The position numbers and the translations under genes are program-made. The notes below the pieces were generated by a model. The model was given only the letters and a program-made list of their open reading frames with translations, was not told the origin of the DNA and ran no database searches. A stretch of 48,863 nt of DNA from Selaginella moellendorffii. Taxonomy: Eukaryota; Streptophyta; Lycopodiopsida; Selaginellales; Selaginellaceae. Location of the stretch: positions 1,978-50,840 of the forward strand of contig NW_003314465.1 of the NCBI RefSeq assembly GCF_000143415.4, read 5' to 3'. Positions 10,959 to 20,159 of the stretch are shown here, one piece after another. Within the stretch, counting starts at the first letter, position 1, and each line of letters opens with the position of its first letter.

Positions 10959-11794
10959 CTAGGAAATGGAGGTCGCCAATCCAGAAAACGACGGCAATGC
11001 CGATAAGTATGACCAACTTTATCACACACCCAGTAGCGAACATCACGGCCACGACCATGTCCTCGCGCTTGTCCTTGGACTCGAGCAGCAGCAGCATCAA
11101 CCTCCATTGGAATAGGACCATCACTCATAGGAAGTGGAGCGGAAGGACGTGCAGCGAGAAGTGGAAGAGGCGACATCTCATAACGTTGTGCCAAGTGAAG
11201 AGCATTGTCAAGGGTGGCAGGAGCAAGTGCATGCATAAGGCCGACAAGATCTTGACGAAGTGCTGGCCACAACATTCCTAGCTTGATCCGCTCCGACATA
11301 TTTGGCTCCGCATGAAGCAAAAGACTTCGGAAACGAACGCCAAATTGCATCACCGACTCAGATGGCCCTTGGCAAAGACAATGCAATTGTTGGAAAGTAT
11401 CATCACAATCATCGGCATGTCCGAAGGCGCGTTTGAAGACGTCCGGGAGAACACTCCAATCCCCACGAGTGGCTGTGCTCAAACCATTGTACTACTGCAA
11501 CGCCATCCCTTGGAGACACATGGGAAACTCACGCAACCGTCGAGCATCATACCAAGAATGATATGTGGCAATCACCGTGAAGTGATCGAACCAATGGTAC
11601 ACATCATCCCTAGGATTCCTGCAAAAGAACTCCGGCCAAACGCGAGGATTGGCACCAAGAGCAGGAGGAGTTGTACCACGTGCCGTGAATGCCGCCATCA
11701 ACTGAGTTTGGTTGTTCAACTGCAAGCGCATAGCATCAAGCAATTGTACCAATTGCTACTCTAGAGTCAAAGGAGGAGATTGCTGATTTGCCAT
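10862..11794 (-). pseudogene. Gag of element C, copy 1
   Basis: Starts at ATG 11794 (MANQQSPPLTLE). Capsid text includes FTVIATYHSW and QGPSESVMQFGVRFRSLLLHAEP, and a CCHC knuckle follows near 11020 (WVCDKVGHTYRHC) in which the first Cys has become Tyr. In-frame TAG codons occur after TLE (CAG in copy 2) and after ALQ (TGG in copy 2). Gag overlaps the protease frame by about 97 nt in the -1 relation, which suggests frameshift expression of pol in the live ancestor. Confidence 0.85.
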
Positions 11795-12007
11795 GAAGAT
11801 GAACGAAAAAGAAAGAGCAAAAGAAGAGAAATGACAAAAAGCTAGAAGGAAATGGTAGATCTAGACAACGCAAAAAGCTAAATCTAAACCAAAACCATGA
11901 ATAGAAAGAACAAAAGACAGGAAATGGAAAAAGCTAGATCTAGACGATGCAAAAGCTAGATCTAAACCAAAATCCCAAATCCAAGCACTCCTTAGGGACA
12001 ATCAAAG

Positions 12008-12202
12008 ATGCCCCTTACCTCCACCAATGTGAGTGCTTAGAATATGGAAAGGGAATACAGAAATGTGCATATCAATTAGCCCAAAAACCCTAGCTTATAT
12101 ACTGGAGCGAGTGGTCCAAATTAAAACCAATCCGATGGCTACCAAAATCCCACTATGCTAATATTAGTATACGGCATCATAACTGTACACTTGGCCCTCA
12201 CA
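12008..12202 (-). repeat. 5' LTR of element C, copy 1, with adjacent primer-binding site
   Basis: LTR at 12028-12202, identical over all 175 bp to its copy 2 counterpart, unlike the 3' LTR. Two nucleotides inside the element, on the minus strand, TGGTGGAGGTAAGGGGC begins as a primer-binding site should (TGG pairs with a tRNA CCA end). I could not assign the tRNA. Confidence 0.85.
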
Positions 12203-12239
12203 CATTGTGATATATTTTAGATAGCACAAAAGAAATTTA

Positions 12240-12795
12240 AAAAGAGTAGTATATTTTAAATAGCACAACAAATTATTTAAAAAGAGGAGTAGTACTCAAT
12301 GGAATTTAACAATTGGTTCCTCAAGGTATGGAAGAAACTAGAAACCTAGACAGATAAAATTGATGGATCAATTCCTCTCTCTCTCTCTCTCTCTCTCTCT
12401 TCATTTGTTTCTTTCTTTCTATGATTTTGCAGAGTTGTCAAAAAAGGTACTTGGCATTGGCTTTGAGGTTCCCATAGGCAAAAAGAAACTCATTCACTCT
12501 GTACCACAACAGAACTTGCAGGGGTGAGCTTTTAAATGTTCTGAAGCTACTCTCTCTTGTTTTGACTTCCAGGTTCTGTGGATTCGAAAGGCCTGTAGGA
12601 AAACGTTTCACAAAGGTGCAGATATTCTCTCTACAAAAATCAACAATCCCGCCATTTTCTTCATCACATCTCCCAAGAATTGGGATAGCTCTCCAGCTTC
12701 CACTTGATCTCTGCCCACTTGAGATGAGATGCATGGATCCTACAAGAAGCCAGCCGTGGACACCACGCTGTTGCATCTCCCGAGCTATTTTGTTC
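12240..12795. repeat. Left inverted-repeat arm of the genic island, copy 1
   Basis: Reverse complement of about 17466-17935, with roughly 10% differences and small indels. It holds a CT microsatellite at 12374-12401 and exon-like pieces on the + strand: an acceptor-like TTTTGACTTCCAG at about 12560-12572, then WIRKACRKTFHKGADIL and KINNPAIFFITSPKNW, with two TGA stops, then SYFVQDVWYTDVNYKLQ. The gene family is not recognised. The opposite arm carries the same exon in reverse with further damage. Confidence 0.85.
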
Positions 12796-13051
12796 AAGAT
12801 GTGTGGTATACCGACGTGAACTATAAATTGCAGTGCAGGATCACATTCTAACTGATTTAATGCTAGAAGCAGCTATGATATCTGACAACTCCAAAATGTT
12901 GAGCCTTCGTGACTTCCAACGCAAGAAATTAACCAGCTAGGAAACCCAGAGCAGTTATTAAAGAAATACGTTCCATTTCTTTGTGAGGAGTGTCAGCAAT
13001 CGCAACTAACACTGATACTCTTGAATTTTTTTTCATCTGTGCATAATTTAG

Positions 13052-13668
13052 GTTGATTATGTATCTCAGTTCGGTGCTGACCAGTATCTACGTCTGGGGA
13101 AACTTCTTGTATTGTGTAGGATCATCTCGTTCTTGGACTCCAACATAATAAAATTCCATCGAGAAGAAATACTAATCTTCTCTATTGCAGGTTCGTGATA
13201 GTATTTATCTTATTTTCGCAAAACTTTCCGGGAAGTTTACTGTTAATTCTCCTTGGGCATACTCCCGATGCTGTTTCTTTTCTTTTGGAAAGCTCAGTGT
13301 TTTACTTGTCGTCACTAACACTAATACCAGATAGCACTACGCCTGTACAAGTACATAGCCTGAACATCCTAGCATGGTTTATTTCTGAAACTTCTATTTC
13401 GGACGAGAAGCAGTTACTGTTGGCCGTGGTTGGCTGCATTGTAGCTCTTGCAAGCACTTTGAAGGTAAATCTTGATCTCATAATTTAAACCAGTCTTAAA
13501 TCTTTGTTTGTAGTCTGTGCCATGCAGTGCTTTAAAGAAATCAAGCAGGAAGGTCAAGTCTTGAAGCTTTCTGTGCTTTTGCGAGCCATACATGACAATA
13601 CCAAGAACTTCGTAAACAACAGGAGGTTTTTGTCATCCTTTCTTCATACTAGTCTGCTCATCGAATGA
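13052..13668 (+). pseudogene. Unrecognised multi-exon gene fragment
   Basis: Exon-like frames between GT..AG signals: VDYVSQFGADQYLRLGKLL (from 13052), an open stretch at 13192-13488 ending QVHSLNILAWFISETSISDEKQLLLAVVGCIVALASTLK just before a good donor (GTAAAT), and CFKEIKQEGQVLKLSVLLRAIHDNTKNFV (from about 13523 to the TGA at 13668). The leucine-rich, helical text could be from an ARM/HEAT-type or other all-helical protein. The phases do not join cleanly, so it is probably a relic. Copy 2 has it at 37024-37640 with few changes. Confidence 0.4.
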
Positions 13669-13669
13669 G

Positions 13670-14019
13670 AGCAAGACAATTAGAACATGTGGTACGTTTC
13701 ATTAAGTTGCACCTCCGCCAACAATTTCAATCTTTCTAAGAACTTCAGACATCTCCCACCTTGCTTTGTTGGTTCGATCCAGCTGAAAATTATTGACTTG
13801 CCAGAAGGAAAGAAAGCAGAAAAGAATTCCTTGATTTGTTTCGTTACATGTATACTTCTTTTCTTTCTGGCATGTCACCAGTTTTCTATGTTGGATCAAA
13901 TCAATAGAGCAAGGCGGCTGTATGAAAGATTGAGACCCTCTGCATTAGCTATTGCATCAACAACCCACAGATGTATGGCTAAGGGAGGGATGGAAATGAG
14001 TGGGATGACCATAACCTAA
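13670..14019 (+). pseudogene. Exon-like fragments, function unknown
   Basis: One frame gives RARQLEHVVRFIKLHLRQQFQSF then a stop. After a pyrimidine-rich acceptor-like tract (about 13851-13880), another gives MLDQINRARRLYERLRPSALAIAS. These may be the tail of the preceding gene relic. No start or clean splice chain can be defended. Confidence 0.25.
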
Positions 14020-14037
14020 ACGAGACGCAGACAAAGT

Positions 14038-14396
14038 TTAATACCTCACAGTCTCAATGGCTGCTTTGCCATCTAGTTTTGAAGCGTAGAACGATTGAAG
14101 GTAATTTCCATAGACGCTATCTTTGAAGCAAGCAGGCGCTTCGTCAGCGACCAGCTGCGCCAGCAGAGCAATGTGACTATCTTCTGCTGGCCCATAGAAT
14201 GAAGCAATGGAGACCATAGAATGAAGCAATGGAGCAATGAGGGTGGCGGCCAGGCGGCGGTGCAAGAGCTTCCCTCGCGGGAGGGAGTTGGAATCACCAC
14301 ATTGGCGCAGAAGAGTCGCGATTTGGCGTGGAGATGCCTGCAGGAGGCACCGCGATCACTCCTCTTGCTACTTCGCTGGATGTCATGGCAAAGACA
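14038..14396 (-). pseudogene. Short unknown minus-strand coding-like stretch
   Basis: An open frame ends YGPAEDSHIALLAQLVADEAPACFKDSVYGNYLQSFYASKLDGKAAIETVRY and looks protein-like, with acidic and aromatic patterning. Upstream at 14396 an ATG starts MTSSEVARGVIAVPPAGIST in another frame. A 19-bp tandem repeat (GAATGAAGCAATGGAG unit, 14200-14232) sits inside and shifts the frame. I do not recognise the family. It is identical in copy 2. Confidence 0.35.
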
Positions 14397-14479
14397 CACT
14401 CTCTCTCTCCATGATCCTGTGAAGAGCTTCATATGGATCATCACATTTTTTGTCAATAGCTTCACATAGGCACTAAACA

Positions 14480-14820
14480 ACAGACATAAAGGAACTCAGA
14501 AGCAATCAGTCTTCTAAGCATCTTATCCTCCGGCATCAAATGTTGGATCAGTGATGTCCTTTTTGAAGTCTCGCTTGTTGTTTGAGGTGGGCACGTGCTC
14601 CTATTGGTGTTCATGGGGTGTTGCAAAGCTGTGGGCTCTCAATGTAAAGGGGATTTCCTTGGCAAAAGAGCTTGAAATTTTGGTGTGCTGTTTTTCTTGT
14701 TTTACCATTTTGTTTTACATGAGACATGTAGGAAATCCTGAGCTCAAAAGTTCACTAAGATTTATTCGCATAAACTACACTTTGGCAGAAAAATTATAAC
14801 ATTTACTACAAAATACAATA
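14480..14820. other. Intergenic stretch, nothing recognised
   Basis: About 340 bp between the fragment above and the phosphatase stop. It holds no supported gene. Its right part probably includes the 3' untranslated region of the phosphatase (minus strand). Confidence 0.5.
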
Positions 14821-14821
14821 A

Positions 14822-15409
14822 TCAGTTAAAAACAACCCATTCATCATCGAATGGATCTAGGACGTACAATTTGCCTTGCTTCTCCACACATTGTCCAATA
14901 TTCCAGCGATGGGTAACTTTGGTAAAATCCACACACTTTGACAGCGCAAGAAGGAACGGGGTTACATCTGCCAAGAAGTGGTCATCCTTTGACCCCTCAA
15001 ACTTTGGAGCCACCACCACGCTCTCTTGATGACCTTGGTAGAAGTCAATAATGTCATCCAGTGCCACCACCCGCTTGAAATCCCGAAACCCTACATGGTC
15101 AAGATTCTTGACTTTCGTCCCGTCCTTTAGAACAACGCAATTGCCACCATGTAGCCTCCTCGACACAAGCCCCCCAGTAGGATCCAGATGGTCAACCACA
15201 AGGTTGACATACTTCTCCTGGGCGGCACTAAACACCACGATATCGTACACTTTTGAAACCTTCCCCAGAAATTCATCTACGCCTGGTCTCTTCATGATGT
15301 GGAGTGGTGCATCATCGTCGAATTCCATGCTGAAACTCACAGAAGAGACGAGATCCTTATGAGCGTATACCAGTGTATTGTCTAGATCAAGAATGAGTGT
15401 CTTCTTCAT
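14822..15409 (-). CDS. FCP1/SCP-like CTD phosphatase family protein
   Basis: A single-exon, intact 195-residue protein. It starts MKKTLILDLDNTLVY, giving the HAD phosphatase signature D-x-D-x-T (D8, D10, T12). VVFSAA (58-63) is the second motif, and K112 with LDD (117-119) fits the third and fourth. This is the NIF/FCP1 homology domain of small C-terminal-domain phosphatases, which remove phosphate from the RNA polymerase II tail or other phosphoproteins; the real substrate is unknown. It is short, with almost nothing outside the catalytic domain. It stands head-to-head with the kinase, 426 bp apart, so the two may share a promoter. The copy 2 protein (38794-39381) is identical. Confidence 0.88.
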   Translation of the reverse strand: MKKTLILDLDNTLVYAHKDLVSSVSFSMEFDDDAPLHIMKRPGVDEFLGKVSKVYDIVVFSAAQEKYVNLVVDHLDPTGGLVSRRLHGGNCVVLKDGTKVKNLDHVGFRDFKRVVALDDIIDFYQGHQESVVVAPKFEGSKDDHFLADVTPFLLALSKCVDFTKVTHRWNIGQCVEKQGKLYVLDPFDDEWVVFN

Positions 15410-15835
15410 GATACCCTAAAAAATGACTCGTATTCCGTGGAAATGTAGAAGGGCCACAAAAGGTGACCAAAGGTGCCACGTCTGCCCTAAACTCTATCCG
15501 ACGTGGCCTTTTTGTATTCTTGTACCCTACTATTGGCAAAGCCCAAGGGAGCCGGAGGAGCGCGTCGATCCTCAATGCAGCTTAGATTCCAAATCTAGGG
15601 CTGCCGTGATCGTCTGGCAAGGGCAGAGGTGAGTGCGCTGCTGGTTTGCGGCCTACTGTTGGCGAGGCGGAAGGAGGTGAGCATGCAATTGTAGCAAGTT
15701 TGTTGTGAATCCATTGACGGACAGCTGATGTGCGCATTCTAGGCTCCAGCCGTTGGATAAGTGCAGTAACGACTCCTCAATCTCTTTTGTGCTTTCAGCA
15801 ACGACTCACAATGTTAACACTGACCAGAGTCCACC
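15410..15835. promoter_or_regulatory. Bidirectional intergenic promoter region between phosphatase and kinase
   Basis: This 426-bp gap separates two divergent intact genes. It contains a perfect inverted pair: GCCACGTC (15475-15482) and GACGTGGC (15500-15507), 17 nt apart. Each half is an ACGT-core element of the ABRE/G-box type bound by plant bZIP factors. That the pair acts on both genes is an inference. Confidence 0.55.
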
Positions 15836-17194
15836 ATGGAGAGGAAGAGAGCTGCTGGTCCGAAGAAACTACACACTCAGAAGCGATCCGACGTCATGCT
15901 CGAAAGGACCCGCCCACTGGATCCGATTAACCGAGCTCGATCAGGTTGGTCAAAACTTGAAACATCTGCACTTGTCTGACGAAGATCCTCGTTGAAGCAG
16001 GAGCAGGAGAAACTGATCATGATGCATCCGCGTTGCAGGCTGCTCCTGACGCTGGTACGAAGAATTCCTTTTGTTGGCTGACACGACTCTTTGCTGGTTT
16101 GATTCATGACTTGCAGAATATGTTCGGCAATTCCTCGCAATGGCGCAACGCTTGGAGAGATTCAAGATGCTCTCGGCGAATGTTGTGAGCGGGATCGTGG
16201 AATCGATCCAAAAGGGAGGGGACACTCCAGTTGCAGCAGCAGGTGGATACAATAATTTCTCTCTTTGGCATCTTTTCGCTTCTGAGTGGCCCCTTGTCTC
16301 TCTTGTCCAGGCCGCTTCTGCAGCAGCTACGAAGTGCTCGCTTGTGTTGGCCAGGGGGCGTCCGGGAAAGTATACAAGTGCCGTAGCAAGGAGGACGAAC
16401 AAATCTACGCCATCAAAGTCATCAAGGTTCGCACAGCAACGAAGTCCAGAGACCAGGATGTCGCGCTCGTCTTCAAGGAGGGAGAGATGCTCCAGCGCTG
16501 CGAACACCCCAACATAGTCAAATACTTCGACATGTGGAAGGAGGAAGGCGAGCCGGGCAAGTCGAAAGTGTACATTGTCATGGAGTTTTGTGGCCGCTCG
16601 CTCCAGTCGGTGCTCCTCGGCGGTGAGTCACCACCTGCAGATGCGTTTAGGCAGCTTCTTCAAGCTGTGGCGCATGTGCACGACAACGTGGGTGTTCATC
16701 GGGATATAGCACCACACAACATCTTCGTCACAGACGATGGACGCATCAAGCTGGGAGATTTCGGTCTTGGTAGGCAAATGAAACATCTCTTCCATCTCTC
16801 ATTTGTTGGCTTACAGCTAAAAATAAGGAGTCCATGCTCGAGACCGAAAATATCAAGAAGGGGAGAGCAGTTTACTACTCTCCCCAGCGCCGGAGCAACT
16901 CAACCTACACTGACATGCTTGCGCTTGGAGTTATACTCTTCGAACTTCATTGGAGGTGTCCCCCGGACCAGGTTTGGCTGCAGTTTGTGCAACGTGCTTG
17001 CTTAGTTTGGTGAATCTGTGTAGGAAAGGGAGTCGGTATTGATTGACGTCCGGGATGGCGTTTTACCAGCAGACTGGGCGTACCAACACCCATCAATTGC
17101 GCCCAAGGTGTTGGAGCTGGTCGCAGCAAGACGCGACCAGCGTCCATCCGCGCGCGACATCCTCTGCGATCCTGCCTGGCAATCTGTTTGGTGA
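15836..17194 (+). CDS. Protein kinase, six exons, catalytic-loop lysine replaced by alanine
   Basis: Exons by reading: 15836-15944, 16001-16054, 16117-16242, 16311-16769, 16817-16971, 17024-17194. The total is 1074 nt, 357 residues; all introns are GT..AG and 47-68 bp. The kinase domain starts near residue 98: glycine loop GQGASGKVYK, ATP-binding lysine in YAIKVIK (about 132), αC glutamate in FKEGEML, catalytic loop HRDIAPHN (about 226-233), DFG at about 246-248, then YYSPQ in place of APE. The usual Lys of HRDLKxxN is Ala. NIVKYFDMW and YYSPQ recall eIF2-alpha (GCN2/PEK-type) or NEK kinases, but the subfamily is not settled. The N-terminal 97 residues are basic, then acidic, with no known domain. 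A donor-like GTGAGT at 17191 allows an alternative last exon, which would end after one different residue. Confidence 0.85.
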
Positions 17195-17465
17195 GTTTCT
17201 TTCATTACTCTGATTCTCTGCTTGGCTTCTAACATGTCTGTTTGCAGCTGATCGTTGTAGTTGTTTAGATTTACTTGCTCCTTTTTGTCATCTTTGTAGT
17301 CTTGGTCTTTTTCAGCATGCTGATTTCGATTCAGAAATATGAATTCGTTGCCAGTTCATTGCATTTCTGCCAGGCCGAGTTGTTCTCGATCACGGTTGCT
17401 GAACAACTCAAGGGCTTCCGACATTCTTGTAGTCAGGTTCGGTTCAAGGAACAGGATTGGTAAAC
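17195..17465 (+). other. Probable 3' untranslated region of the kinase
   Basis: No coding text. A pyrimidine-rich acceptor (TCTGTTTGCAG at 17238-17248) could remove a 58-nt intron beginning at 17191. The stretch ends at the right inverted-repeat arm. Confidence 0.35.
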
Positions 17466-18110
17466 AGCACATTGACGGGAGATGCAACAGCGTGGTGTCC
17501 ACGGCTGGCTTCTTGTAGGGTCCATGCATCTCACCTCAAGTGGGCAGAGATCGAGTGGAAGCTGGAGAGCTATCCCAATTCTCGGGAGATGCGATGAAGA
17601 AAATGGCGGGATTGTTGATTTTTGTAGAGAGAATATTCGCACCTTTGACCTGTTGACCTTTTTACAGGGAAACGTTTTCCTACAGGCCTTTCTGAATTGA
17701 ATCCAAGGAACCTGGAAGTCAAAACAAGAGAGTAGCTTCAGAACACTCAAAAGCTCACCCCTGCAAGTTCTGTTGTGGTACAGGGTGAATGAGTTCCCCT
17801 TTTTTGACGAGTCTGCAAAATTATAGAAAGGATGAGTCAAATGGAGAGAGAGAAATATATATATATATATATATGAATTGATCCAGGTTTGTTTTTTTCA
17901 TACCTTGAGGAACCAATCGTTCAATTCTACTGATTTCTTTGCATACTTGAATGCAAAGAATAACAAATAATGAAGCTAGGTGCTTGGTTAGATTGAGGCA
18001 AGTTTTCAAATAGCTAGAACAATCTTTAGCTCTTTTAAGTTGTTTAGTGTTTAACCATCATGACATCAATCTTAAAACATGTCCAGAAGTTGGATTTTGT
18101 GCCCTCTAGA
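17466..18110. repeat. Right inverted-repeat arm of the genic island, copy 1
   Basis: Reverse complement of 12240-12795 (for 17466-17935) and of 6919-7192 (for about 17940-18110). It includes an AT microsatellite at about 17856-17873 that is shorter in copy 2 (about 41829-41841). It carries the same exon-like unit as the left arm in reverse, with CRKTFPCKK in place of CRKTFHKG. The two arms face each other across about 4.7 kb that includes the phosphatase and kinase. Confidence 0.85.
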
Positions 18111-19739
18111 TTAATGATGTTAATTTTAGACTCTTTGTCAGTGTTAATCCTTGTAATTTATAGGATAATATAGAGTTTCTCAGTTTTATATTGTTTTTCA
18201 AATTTTACTTGATACTCTTCCAGTTCTAGATATGAGGCAAAATAAAGAACTTCATAGTTTTTATATGAAAATTTTAAAGTTTCAAATCATTATGACCGCC
18301 ATCTTCAGTCTCCTCGCCATTGGCACCAACAGTGTTGACATTCTCATGGCCATCATCTTTGTCATTCGGCATGTCTTCATTGTTGCCTCTTGTAGCCTCT
18401 TGGTGGGTTGGTGTATAATCTGGCATCTCTAATTCCCAAGGACAAGCTTGCTTTATTGCCACTGGAAACTTCATTGTTGTCGGGTACATGCCTCCATCTC
18501 TCACACCATGCCTCAGGAGTCGTGTGCATACCGGTGTTTCGAGAGGAACACCTCTATATTAGAGATACCTATAATAGAATATAAACAAATTGAGTATAGT
18601 TGAGAAATTGTATGTTACCTAAAAGCCGCTCGACGCATGAAATAAAGTTGGCCAAGTTGTTTATCAAATGGAGTCGTGCTTGTGGCCTTCTTTGGCAGCC
18701 AGTCCTCTCCGAGTTTTATAAGCTTAGTGGTGATGAAGTCCTTGAATGGAAATTGCTCAAGATCATCCCCTATAAAAGGTGCTAGACACAGCTGTTATAA
18801 AAGCCATTGGATTCTTGTACCATCTATTGGCATCTTGACGACCTCGATGATGCCGAATAAGTAATGCTAAATCATCACCATAATGGCTGCAGACTGCATC
18901 CTCGTTGAGATTAGCAAGAAACCAGATTTGCTCAATATCATGTACTAGGCTTCGTTTCTGCACTACAAATTATCCTAACTTGCAAAACACAAATTGTTAA
19001 AAGTGATTGAAGAGGGAGTGGTACCTATGCATTAATTTTGTGGCAAGCTATCACAAGCTTTGCCACATCTAGAGATCCTCTCGTATGTACATGTCCAACC
19101 GGAACATTGATGTGATAGATAGGATTGTCTCGGAAGCATTCATTGATGCACTTTATCTACGCACACCAGCGATGATTCCCGTCGATAATGTAGAACATTT
19201 TCCCCACAAATTGTTGAGTCTCAAGATGGCTCATAAGCATGTTGTAAAATTTGCGGGACTTCATTTTCCAAATGTCATCCCAAACCCTCTCGATTTCTGG
19301 TGACACCGAGAGGGTATTTGTCGTTCCTGGCTTGAAGACCCAAACAAGGAACATACCTATGTTTGTCCCAAGGCCATTATGTTTGTACAGACTATAGATG
19401 TTCATGTTGATGAAGTGTGGTGAAGCAGACCGAATGATGCTTGTCTGAGTGAATAGACATAATGGGATTTCTCGGATTATGTCTCCCGGGCCTTCCCACT
19501 TGAGAAACTCTAGAGTCGTGTGAATGGCCTTTTCTTTGGTTCTCAAAACTGTCTCTTGGAAGCACTTGTCTACAATGTGTTTAAGTAACTCCACTTCTCT
19601 TTCAGATTCAGCTACACCTCCAGTAGCACCATTATCAGATCTAGCCCTCAGCTTGGGCCTAACACCCCCGTCAGGCGCACTTGGGCACTACTTTGTAATG
19701 TAGTTAGTTTCTGCCATATTTTGTGAATATGTTAAGAGT

Positions 19740-19980
19740 AGTGGCATTTGTGGTTGTGGCTGCAATGGTAGTGACGACAATCGCGCTGCTGGTGGTGATG
19801 ATGGTGGTGGTAGTGGTGGTAATAATGGCGATGATGGCATTGGTGGTAATGGTGGTGATGACGGTGGTGGTAATGGTGGTGATGAAGGTAGAGGTGGCAA
19901 TGGTGGTGGCAGTGGTAATGGTGGTGGTGGTAGTGGTAATGGTGGTGGTGGTATCGATGGTGGTGGTGGCAAAAATGGGG
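19740..19980. repeat. GGT/CCA-type trinucleotide-rich tract
   Basis: Imperfect repeats of GGT, GAT and GGTAAT on the + strand. In the minus-strand gene frame they encode PPPLPLPP-like proline runs. Another minus frame gives a His-rich run and the + frame a Val/Met run, which are by-products of the triplet repeat. Confidence 0.85.
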
Positions 19981-20159
19981 GTGCATGTGGACTAGAGCTA
20001 TCTGGTTGTGAAGACGGCAGAGTTGTCGCTATGGAAATCTCTATCTAAAGGTCAACTTGATTGTCGTCTTGGATCTCATCTTCCTCATGTCTTCTCTTTG
20101 ATCCAACATCCTTCTCCTTTTGTAATTGCTTTCGTTTCTGAAAATAATATAAATTAAAA

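Larger units (their letters stand above)
7197..12202 (-). mobile_element. Element C, copy 1: complete-length Ty3/gypsy LTR retrotransposon
   Basis: A 5006-bp element on the minus strand: 5' LTR 12028-12202, gag, protease, RT, RNase H, integrase, 3' LTR 7197-7371. The order RT-RNase H-integrase defines Ty3/gypsy. LTR ends are TGTGAG...CTCACA. The target duplication is CATT, at 7193-7196 and 12203-12206. The two LTRs differ at 10 of 175 sites, nine of them transitions. The integrase ends in a GPY/F-type module without a chromodomain. All genes are damaged in this copy. The same insertion is in copy 2 at 31282-36173 with the same CATT flanks. Confidence 0.95.
1..18791. repeat. Copy 1 of a large direct duplication
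   Basis: This block matches 25265-42757 in the same orientation and order. The offset is about 25265 at the left, 25467 after a 202-bp deletion in this copy, about 24088 after 5.7 kb, and 23972 to 23966 from 12.5 kb on. The window opens inside the block, so its true left end is not visible. The right break is at about 18791, inside an exon of a minus-strand gene. Identity is very high in 12000-17840 and lower elsewhere. It could be a real tandem segmental duplication or two haplotypes joined in assembly. Confidence 0.93.

Noticed and set aside
12438-12819. Opposing open frames of 85-119 codons in the inverted-repeat arm
   Set aside because: Both strands are open by chance over the same exon-like unit; the frame with splice signals (WIRKACRKTF) is a different one and has stops.
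16140-16517. A 125-codon + strand frame starting MAQRLERFKMLSANVV
   Set aside because: It is true kinase exon 3 read through an intron into the wrong frame of exon 4; the spliced model fits the kinase domain.
19723-19995. Open frames of Val/Met or His repeats
   Set aside because: They come from the GGT/GAT trinucleotide tract; only the proline-rich minus frame is continuous with flanking coding-like text.
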